From: an uncultured Faecalicatena sp.
GTDB lineage: Bacteria > Bacillota > Clostridia > Lachnospirales > Lachnospiraceae
Direction of reading: 5' to 3'
Assembly: GCA_948468385.1 (NCBI GenBank)
Contig: CAOKHZ010000013.1
Location: 1 to 64,000, forward strand
DNA length: 64,000 bases
Shown here one piece after another: positions 57,666 to 64,000 of the stretch (positions are counted from its first letter, which is position 1; each line of letters begins with the position of its first letter). Under the pieces are notes generated by a model, which was not told the DNA's origin, made no database searches, and was given only the letters and a program-made list of their open reading frames with translations. Made by a program: the position numbers and the translations under genes.

Positions 57666-58562
57666 TTAGTATCCCAAATGCTTGTAGAAGAAGTTCACGG
57701 TATTTTTCATGGCTTCCTTACCCTCTGGCAGCATCTTGCCCATGACGGGGAAGGTGTGGAAAAGTCCTTTTGAATAATAATGCGTGACCTCAACGCCGGC
57801 GGCTTCGGCCGCGGCGACCAGCGCGACGGAGTCGTCAAAGAGCACTTCCCCCTCGTCGGCAACGACGTAGAGCGGCGGGCAACCGTGGAAGTCCCCGTAA
57901 ATCGGGCTGACATAAGGATCCTTCGGGTCGCCGTCCCCGACATAGGCATCTGTCAATGCCGCAATTCCGGCACCGGAGACGCTAGGATCGGTCTTGTCGT
58001 TCGTGGTGCGGCTTGGATACTGCTCGGCCAGGTTTACGCAAGGCGCGATGGCCTCCACGCATACCGGCAGGGGAAGTTTCTCGTCCTTGGCTCGCATGAT
58101 GAGGGACATGACCATGTTTCCACCGGCACTTTCCCCTATTAACGCCATCTTGTGTCCGGCATTTTCCTTGAGCAGGTACTTGTAGACCGCGATACAGTCG
58201 TCCAGGGCACATGGAGCCTTGTGCTCAGGAGCAAGGCGATAGGTGACGGTGTATACCTTAAGCCCCGTGTTTGCCGCCAGGTAGGAAGCGTAGCTTCTGG
58301 TGGAACTGCAGGTTCCATAGATAAATCCGCCGCCATGGATGTAATAAATATAGTCATCTGATTTGAGGGTGGCCGGCGTCGCCACCTCGATGTCCACGTC
58401 CCCGACTTTTCCCGGCGTAAAAGTAACGCCCTTTTCAATTGGCAGGGCGGCGGTTCCCTGCTCACTCGCTTTCCTGAATTCCTCAAGCTTGTCAGCCGGC
58501 GGAAGCGCGAATTTTGGCTGCTTTTTCATGGTTGATACGAGAATTTTTGACATCATTGACAT
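57666..58562 (-). CDS. Alpha/beta-hydrolase, HSL-family esterase
   Basis: A 298-residue serine esterase. YYIHGGGFIYG gives the oxyanion hole, VTYRLAPEHKAP the family's conserved strand, IGESAGGNM the nucleophile elbow (GxSxG), VVADEGEVLFDDS the acid and KGLFHTFPVMG the His. This is the hormone-sensitive-lipase family. There is no signal peptide. It is the last gene of a minus-strand unit of AraC regulator, GPH transporter and esterase, so it probably removes acyl groups from the imported sugar. It resembles the esterase at 11213 in fold but is clearly a different protein. Confidence 0.9.
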   Translation of the reverse strand: MSMMSKILVSTMKKQPKFALPPADKLEEFRKASEQGTAALPIEKGVTFTPGKVGDVDIEVATPATLKSDDYIYYIHGGGFIYGTCSSTRSYASYLAANTGLKVYTVTYRLAPEHKAPCALDDCIAVYKYLLKENAGHKMALIGESAGGNMVMSLIMRAKDEKLPLPVCVEAIAPCVNLAEQYPSRTTNDKTDPSVSGAGIAALTDAYVGDGDPKDPYVSPIYGDFHGCPPLYVVADEGEVLFDDSVALVAAAEAAGVEVTHYYSKGLFHTFPVMGKMLPEGKEAMKNTVNFFYKHLGY

Positions 58563-58639
58563 AATGGTAGTCCCCTTTCTTTATTGTGGGCATTTGGCGA
58601 GCTGTGTCAAGCCTGGTGCCGATTTCTTAGTCCGGATTA

Positions 58640-60007
58640 TTATGACTGTTGTGTTCTTGCTTCTAATTCTGCGTTTTCTTTCTCGACGTTCAATCCGCTT
58701 ACGAAAATCAGCTGAAGCAGAATGGATACGACCGGGAAAATCAGGTACATGATGGTAATCATTAGATTGGCACTGTCAACTTGTACGGCGGCGGTTCCGT
58801 CATAGTGGGCCAGGCTCAAAAGCCATCCCGTCAAGGCGACCCCGACTCCGCTCCCGATTTTCATGCCCATGGACGTGCAGGCAAACATGGAGCCTTCGAC
58901 CTTGCGTCCCGTAGTCAGGTAGGCGTTTCTGGTGGCGCTTGCCGTTATGGCATTTAACGTGCCCGTAATCGGGGAGGTGAAGAGTCCCCGGATGGCCATC
59001 AGAGCCAGCATCGGCACGACCATTTTTTGCCAGCCGATAAAGATATAAGGGATGCCAAGGCAGACGGCGATGATAAGCGAAACGACATTGGTCTTATACA
59101 TGCCAAACTTTTTTACGAAAATCGGCGTAAATAACAGTCCGATAATCATGGGGAGCATGCCGGCCATGGAAAACAGTCCATATATATTGAAGTTTTGCAA
59201 AATATAAATGGAATAGTACGAGCCGACGGTGTTTGCCACGGAGTTCATAAGGTTGTTGGAAATATTGATGGCAAGGAGCAGCAAGAAGTACTTGTTGGTA
59301 AATAAATATTTGAAATTATCAATAATTCCTGCCTCATCCTCGGTATTCGTGTTGCCAGTGTCAACGTCATAAAGTTCTTCCGGCGGGAGCTCCTTGGCGC
59401 TTACCGTGGCCAGGAAACAAGCAACCAAGAGTATGAGTGAATAGATGATGGCAATCGTGCGCCATGCGGGTGCTCCGCCGCCAAACGCGGTGACCATGAT
59501 GGGAGTCGCGATGGAGATGCCAAGCGCGGCCGCAAGGGCAAACACGTAACGCCAAACGCCCAATTGAACACGCTCGGTATTGTTCTTGGTCACAAGCGCG
59601 GTGAGGGTGTTGTACGCGATGCTGTAAATGGTAAAGAAAATGGAATTCATCAGCGTATAAATCACGAAGAAATAGGCGTACTGAAGCGTCTGGTTCATAT
59701 CAGGAATGATAAATTCCAAAAGTACGGTAACTCCCATAGGGATAAATGACATATATAACCAAGGTTTTGCCTTTCCGCTTTTGAAATGGAAACGATCCAA
59801 AAGCGTGCCGAAGACCACGTCGGTAAAGCCGTCAAAAATTTTGCTGACCATCATTAGCGTTCCGACCACAGCGGGATTAAGGCCGACCGTGTCTGACAAG
59901 TAAAGCAACACAAAGCTGGCCACGAAGGTGTAGCAGAAATTGCCACCGAAGTCTCCCAGACCATAGGCGACCTTTTGGTATCCCTTTAGATATCTCTTTT
60001 CGTTCAT
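58640..60007 (-). CDS. GPH-family sugar:cation symporter
   Basis: A 455-residue transporter with about twelve helices. GLGDFGGNFCYTFVASFVLLYLSDTVG opens the first helices, and KIFDGFTDVVFGTLLDR carries the conserved Asp residues of the MelB fold. The central loop (ELPPEELYDVDTGNTNTEDEAG) is acidic. The start MNEKRYLKGYQK at 60007 has GGAGGG upstream. It imports a plant glycoside or oligosaccharide, possibly a beta-galactoside, since the GH2 gene lies just beyond the regulator. A 19-bp dyad at 60202-60220 lies in its upstream region. Confidence 0.92.
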   Translation of the reverse strand: MNEKRYLKGYQKVAYGLGDFGGNFCYTFVASFVLLYLSDTVGLNPAVVGTLMMVSKIFDGFTDVVFGTLLDRFHFKSGKAKPWLYMSFIPMGVTVLLEFIIPDMNQTLQYAYFFVIYTLMNSIFFTIYSIAYNTLTALVTKNNTERVQLGVWRYVFALAAALGISIATPIMVTAFGGGAPAWRTIAIIYSLILLVACFLATVSAKELPPEELYDVDTGNTNTEDEAGIIDNFKYLFTNKYFLLLLAINISNNLMNSVANTVGSYYSIYILQNFNIYGLFSMAGMLPMIIGLLFTPIFVKKFGMYKTNVVSLIIAVCLGIPYIFIGWQKMVVPMLALMAIRGLFTSPITGTLNAITASATRNAYLTTGRKVEGSMFACTSMGMKIGSGVGVALTGWLLSLAHYDGTAAVQVDSANLMITIMYLIFPVVSILLQLIFVSGLNVEKENAELEARTQQS

Positions 60008-60201
60008 AAAGCGTTCCCTCCTAAGTATAAGTGGTTGATGTTTGGCCAAAAACGGTTTGGCCAAGATGGTAATGCCATAAAACGTATTACGAAGTGCGAT
60101 TTACAAACAATTATAAAAGGGGAACCATAATAAAAGTTCTAAAAATCAAGGAAAATTTTCAAAAAAATCATGTTTAAAACTGATGAAAATAGAAGGGAAA
60201 A

Positions 60202-60220
60202 ATTGTGCAAAGTGCACAAT
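60202..60220. promoter_or_regulatory. 19-bp inverted repeat upstream of the GPH transporter
   Basis: ATTGTGCA-aag-TGCACAAT, a perfect 8-base dyad, in the gap between the AraC gene end and the transporter start. On the minus strand a TATAAT with a weak -35 box lies about 100 bases further on. It is a candidate regulator site. Confidence 0.5.
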
Positions 60221-60281
60221 GCGATAACCGGACGTCATTAAAAATAGAAACATAATGCCGTGGTAAAAGAGCACGGCCGCG

Positions 60282-61040
60282 TTAAGATTCTCTGTGTTCA
60301 TAAGTGCTTCGATTGATTTTTCGAAAATCTCTGGGCGTCATGCCGGTTCTGGCCTTAAAAGAGGAGGACATGTGCGCGAGGGAAGAGTACCCGAGGGCAC
60401 TGGCGATTTCCGTACAAGACTGGTTGGAGTAAATCAAAAGTTTTCGCACTTCGTCCGTTTTCTGGTCAAGGATGTATTCTTGGACGTGCTGCCCCGTTTT
60501 CTCGTAAAAAAGGTCAGACAAGTACGCCGGGGAGTAGCCGGTATATTTGGCAATGTCGGAAAGCCTGAGACGGCTGTAAAGGTTTTGGTTAATATAATTT
60601 ATCGTATTGTCGATGACCATGCCAAAAGACTTACGTCTGCTTTTTGCTACAAGCTCCTGAAAATCCGCAAACAGAGAGGTCATCAGCTCGTTAAATTGCA
60701 TGAAGGTCTTAATGTTGTCGGCCTGGTTGATATAATAATCCGTGAGAATGAGGGCTTCTTCGTAATTAATATTCTCCGCGCTCGCAATGATGGGGAGGAT
60801 GCTGGCGGTACTGATGATCGAATTCCTCATGTTTTTGCGGTAATCCTCCGAGAGTTGTCCGACCTCGGCGCCGCCGCTGCCGCTTGAAGCCAGGGTGCCG
60901 TCAAAATTAGCGGTAATCAGGTAGTCGTCCTCCCATGCAAAGTAAGAGGCGGCCGTGCGCTTGGCCAGAAAGTCGGGGGTGTCGTGGACAAGTCCGCTGC
61001 TCCGCATTTGAAACATAAATTCATAGTATTCTTTCGTCAT
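60282..61040 (-). CDS. AraC-family transcriptional regulator
   Basis: A 252-residue regulator. The C-terminal AraC domain reads YSRLRLSDIAKYTGYSPAYLSDLFYEKTGQHVQEYI and QSCTEIASALGYSSLAHMSSSFKARTGMTPRDFRK. The N-terminal 140 residues form a short sensor region with the helical stretch NYEEALILTDYYINQADNI, of the same general type as the AraC protein at 10200. It is divergent from the GH2 gene and upstream of the GPH-esterase genes, so it probably controls both. GGAGG precedes the ATG on the minus strand. Confidence 0.9.
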   Translation of the reverse strand: MTKEYYEFMFQMRSSGLVHDTPDFLAKRTAASYFAWEDDYLITANFDGTLASSGSGGAEVGQLSEDYRKNMRNSIISTASILPIIASAENINYEEALILTDYYINQADNIKTFMQFNELMTSLFADFQELVAKSRRKSFGMVIDNTINYINQNLYSRLRLSDIAKYTGYSPAYLSDLFYEKTGQHVQEYILDQKTDEVRKLLIYSNQSCTEIASALGYSSLAHMSSSFKARTGMTPRDFRKINRSTYEHRES

Positions 61041-61180
61041 TTCAACTAATCCTCCATTTTTGCAAGAAATCGGGGAAATCTATAAACATTGTACTGTGAA
61101 ATGAAGGATAATGCAAGCAGAAAGTGCGGTTAAAAACAAAAACGGCCACGAATGGTCATAAAAGAAAGGAATGCAAATTT

Positions 61181-63670
61181 ATGGAAAAGATACTTTTTAA
61201 CAACGACTGGGTCGTGAACGAGCGAAAAGGCATGCTGGTCGGCGCGCAGATGGTGGCATCCTCGAAGCAGGTGACCCTGCCCTATGACGCCATGATCTTT
61301 ACCAAAAGAACTCCGGACGGACCCCACGCAGGAGGTTCGTTTGCACTGGGAAAGTGGGAGTATGAAAAGAAGTTCATGGTTCCCGCAGAGTGGGCGGGGA
61401 AGCGGATTTCCCTTTTCTTTGAAGGTGTGTACCAAAACGCGCTCGTTTATCTGAACGATGATTTGGCGGCGAGCCACAATTACGGATACGCGCCGTTTAC
61501 CATTGACGTGGACCGCTATCTGAAATACGGTCAGGAAAACAAGCTGACCGTCATCGTGACATTGGCAGACGGGGTAAGGTGGTATTCCGGGGCGGGCATC
61601 TATAGGGACGTGTGGATGTTTGTCGGGGGTGAGACCTACGTGGAACCACACGGGCTGAAAATTTGCACGCCGGACGTGACCTCGTCCATCGCGGAAGTCC
61701 ATGCGTCCGTCAAGGTGAGAAATGCATCGGTAATGGGAAAGACTACCGTCAAGGTAAAGACTGAGATTGTGGATCGGGACGGAAACGTGGCCGCGTCCGG
61801 CATCGCGCCGCTGACGATACTGCGCGGGGAGAGCGCGACGGCCAAGATTAAGATGTACGTGTCCGAGCCGAAGCTTTGGAACTTGGACGACCCCAATCTG
61901 TACCATATGACCGCGACGGTAATCGGGGAAGGTCATTTTACGGAAGTCGGTGAATACATAGACGGCCCGGTCGTGGATATGGCGGAGGCGGATTTTGGCA
62001 TTCGCTCCTTCCGGCTGAATCCGAAGGAAGGACTGGTCATGAATGGACGGCCGATTAAGCTTAAAGGTTGTGCCGCACACCACGACAACGGTCCGGCCGG
62101 TTCCATTTCCACTGAAAACATAGAAGAGAGAAAGATTAAGAAACTGAAAAGCAATGGCTTTAATGCCCTGCGCACGGCGCACAATCCGCCCAGCGATGCC
62201 TTGCTTCGCGCTTGTGACAAGTACGGCATGTTGGTGATGGACGAATTTTTCGACAACTGGGGACACAGCAAGGTTCCGTTTGACAATACGCTGAATTTCA
62301 AGAATAGTTGGAGAGAAGACGTGGCCGCCATCATTGACATGGCATATAATCATCCGTCCGTTTTGATGTATTCAATCGGAAATGAAATTGCCGATACCGG
62401 TTCGGCAAATGGTTCCATACAAGGGCGGGAAATTGTCGAGGAAGTCAGGAGGTTGGATCCTCACCGCTATATTATCAATGCGATAAACGGCATGGTCAGC
62501 GTGATGGGAATCATCGAACAGATGGCCGCGCAGTCTGCCGAAAAAGCGGCCGAGGCTCAGACCAATTCACAAGCCGAGGGGCAAGAGGCAATCAATAGTA
62601 TGATGAGCGACCTTGGCGATAGCATGAGTGCGATTATGACATTGCCGGTTGTGGGGCAATTGATAGAGGAATCTTGCTCGGTGATAGACATTGCCGGATA
62701 TAATTATATGGATTCCAGATATGAAAGCGACAGCGTGACATATCCGAATCGTATCATGTGCGGGACGGAAACGTTCGTGCCATCGATTTACAAGAACTGG
62801 AAGCTGGTGAAAAAACTGCCGAACGTAATCGGTGATTTCTGCTGGACCGGCTGGGATTATATGGGCGAGCCGTCCACGGGACTGGTAAAATACGAGGCGC
62901 CGCCGATGGAATACGGTATGGGATTGCCGTTCCCGGCACTCAATTCCCAGGTGGGCGAGTTTACCATCACGGGAAACAAGCGAACCTGCGCGTATTATCA
63001 CGAGGTGGTAATCGGAAACCGTAACGTGCCGTTTATCGCCGTGTATCGTCCAGAGCATTATCATGAAAAAGAAATTCTTTCCCCGTGGAGCTTTGGCGAC
63101 ACGGTCTGCAGTTATAGCTATGAAGGGTTCGAAGGGAAGCCGATCAAGGCGGAAATATATTCCGATGCCGGGGAAGTGGAGCTTTTCCTAAATGGAAAAT
63201 CTCTGGGGAGGAAAACGATAACCGACGAGGACAAAATGGTCGCGCTCTATGACTTTACTTATGAGCCGGGCGAGTTAAAGGCCGTAAATTACCGTGACGG
63301 CGTGGCTTGCGAGGAACATACGATAAGGTCGGCATCGGGCGAGAGAAAACTGATTGTTGAGCTGGAAAGTGAAAAGGCTTCCTTGGAGAGGAATGACGTC
63401 ATCTTCGTGAAGGTAAGCGTCGCGGATGCAGACGGAATTGTCTATATTCAGGATAAGTCCCGGGTGAAACTGACGGTGGAAGGGCCTGCCGAGCTTACCG
63501 GATTTGCAAACGACGACCCGTGTCCGAACGAAGATATTTGTGATGACACAAGGACGCTGTATGACGGAACCGCACTTGCGGTCGTGAGGCCGAACGGAAC
63601 GGGGACGGTGAAAATCACCGCGTCCGCACAAGGGCATGCCGATGCCGTGGCGGAAGTGACGGTGGTATAG
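61181..63670 (+). CDS. Glycoside hydrolase family 2 (beta-galactosidase/beta-glucuronidase-like)
   Basis: An 829-residue retaining glycosidase. N-terminal sugar-binding and immunoglobulin-like domains (YEKKFMVPAEWAGKRISLFFEGVYQNALVYLND; DGVRWYSGAGIYRDVWMF) precede the barrel with KGCAAHHDNGP, ALRTAHNPPSDALLRACDKYGMLVMDEFFD, the acid/base Glu in YSIGNEIADTG near 400 and the nucleophile Glu in MCGTETF near 530. An Ala/Gln-rich stretch (about 450-480) is inserted between them. The C-terminus has two more beta domains (EVELFLNGKSLGRKT; KLTVEGPAELTGFAND). No signal peptide is seen. Linked genes suggest cleavage of imported plant-derived beta-glycosides. Confidence 0.92.
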   Translation: MEKILFNNDWVVNERKGMLVGAQMVASSKQVTLPYDAMIFTKRTPDGPHAGGSFALGKWEYEKKFMVPAEWAGKRISLFFEGVYQNALVYLNDDLAASHNYGYAPFTIDVDRYLKYGQENKLTVIVTLADGVRWYSGAGIYRDVWMFVGGETYVEPHGLKICTPDVTSSIAEVHASVKVRNASVMGKTTVKVKTEIVDRDGNVAASGIAPLTILRGESATAKIKMYVSEPKLWNLDDPNLYHMTATVIGEGHFTEVGEYIDGPVVDMAEADFGIRSFRLNPKEGLVMNGRPIKLKGCAAHHDNGPAGSISTENIEERKIKKLKSNGFNALRTAHNPPSDALLRACDKYGMLVMDEFFDNWGHSKVPFDNTLNFKNSWREDVAAIIDMAYNHPSVLMYSIGNEIADTGSANGSIQGREIVEEVRRLDPHRYIINAINGMVSVMGIIEQMAAQSAEKAAEAQTNSQAEGQEAINSMMSDLGDSMSAIMTLPVVGQLIEESCSVIDIAGYNYMDSRYESDSVTYPNRIMCGTETFVPSIYKNWKLVKKLPNVIGDFCWTGWDYMGEPSTGLVKYEAPPMEYGMGLPFPALNSQVGEFTITGNKRTCAYYHEVVIGNRNVPFIAVYRPEHYHEKEILSPWSFGDTVCSYSYEGFEGKPIKAEIYSDAGEVELFLNGKSLGRKTITDEDKMVALYDFTYEPGELKAVNYRDGVACEEHTIRSASGERKLIVELESEKASLERNDVIFVKVSVADADGIVYIQDKSRVKLTVEGPAELTGFANDDPCPNEDICDDTRTLYDGTALAVVRPNGTGTVKITASAQGHADAVAEVTVV

Positions 63671-63764
63671 CGGCGGCGCATTGCACGGGACAATCGACTT
63701 TTATTTATGGTGATGTTTGCGTTGGCGAACATGTCAGTTTAGATTTAGAAAGGAGCGGCATAAA

Positions 63765-64000
63765 GTGGAAGGGAAAAAAAAGCAACAAGAGGGTTTTGAT
63801 ATGAGCAAATTGGATTTGAAAAATCCAATCGTGAAAAAGATGCTTACCGCATCCATGGGGAAGATGGGCGACGCGGTCGCCCCGAGCCTCCGCCCCATAG
63901 AATATAAGAAAGTGAAGTCGGAGAGAATCAAGATTGAAATGCCGGATGGCGTGAAGTTATCGGCATTCTTGACGAAGCCGAAGGAAAAAAAGGCATATCC
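63765..64000 (+). CDS. N-terminal part of a probable alpha/beta-hydrolase, cut by the window end
   Basis: The frame starts with GTG at 63765, nine bases after AAAGGAG, or with ATG at 63801. It runs open to the window edge. The visible part (KLDLKNPIVKKMLTASMG, RPIEYKKVKSERI, IEMPDGVKLSAFLTKPKEK) looks like the start of a CocE/dipeptidyl-peptidase or esterase-type hydrolase, where DGVKLSA opens the first strands. The catalytic part lies outside the window. Confidence 0.6.
   Translation, partial: MEGKKKQQEGFDMSKLDLKNPIVKKMLTASMGKMGDAVAPSLRPIEYKKVKSERIKIEMPDGVKLSAFLTKPKEKKAY

Noticed and set aside
61130-62353. Long minus-strand open frame opposite the GH2 gene
   Set aside because: It is His/Arg-rich with no motifs and mirrors the codon pattern of the GH2 gene, whose catalytic motifs are clear.

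Overview
The window looks like chromosomal DNA of an anaerobic, plant-fibre-degrading Clostridia, most likely a Lachnospiraceae (Butyrivibrio/Roseburia-like) gut or rumen bacterium. This is inferred from gene content: GPH-type sugar symporters beside intracellular glycoside hydrolases, many AraC and XRE regulators, DUF4143, DUF234, DUF3791 and Rpn-type proteins, AAGGAGG ribosome-binding sites and sigma-A promoters with 17-bp spacers. I saw no rRNA, tRNA, CRISPR array or complete insertion sequence.

Layout. 1-4 kb: HxlR, MerR/TipAS and AraC-GNAT regulators and a MATE efflux pump. 4-10 kb: an accessory patch with a decayed nucleotidyltransferase, a Panacea-type toxin-antitoxin pair under a full-consensus promoter, an XRE regulator, an Rpn-like nuclease gene between 31-bp direct repeats, a PIN/NYN-like protein and a UPF0158-Nudix fusion. 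10-19 kb: a carbohydrate locus (AraC, two esterases, GH43, GPH transporter, GH78 rhamnosidase). 19-29 kb: a two-component system with an ABC exporter, a repeat-framed XRE gene, a second ABC exporter with its XRE regulator, and then a hybrid histidine kinase up to 31 kb.

31-40 kb is the main defence region. It holds two cytosine-C5 methyltransferases, an AAA ATPase, a PD-(D/E)XK-like protein, a candidate DNA-binding protein, an McrB-type NTPase and a LlaJI/McrC-type nuclease. The outer frame matches the LlaJI/BsuMI class of restriction-modification systems. The ATPase-nuclease pair in the middle looks inserted: it is A/T-richer, has its own promoter and is bracketed by an 11-bp repeat. It is the best candidate here for an undescribed system. 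A Schlafen-like AlbA_2 gene with a large in-frame deletion follows.

40-53 kb: an asparagine-synthetase-like protein without the glutaminase cysteine, a DUF3791 gene pair, an A/T-rich one-module NRPS (condensation, adenylation, carrier, reductase) whose promoter sits between two matching 20-bp operators, a small XRE gene framed by repeats, a DUF4143 ATPase, an AgrA/AgrC-like pair with a divergent 60-residue membrane protein, and a GT4 glycosyltransferase. 53-64 kb: a GNAT remnant, an orphan solute-binding lipoprotein, a DUF234 ATPase and a second carbohydrate locus (esterase, GPH transporter, AraC, GH2, start of another hydrolase).

A family of imperfect inverted-repeat elements (7496-7691, 24258-24520, 25614-25706, 47441-47575, 47583-47942) recurs and frames two unrelated XRE genes. 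All functions are read by eye from motifs; no database search was run.
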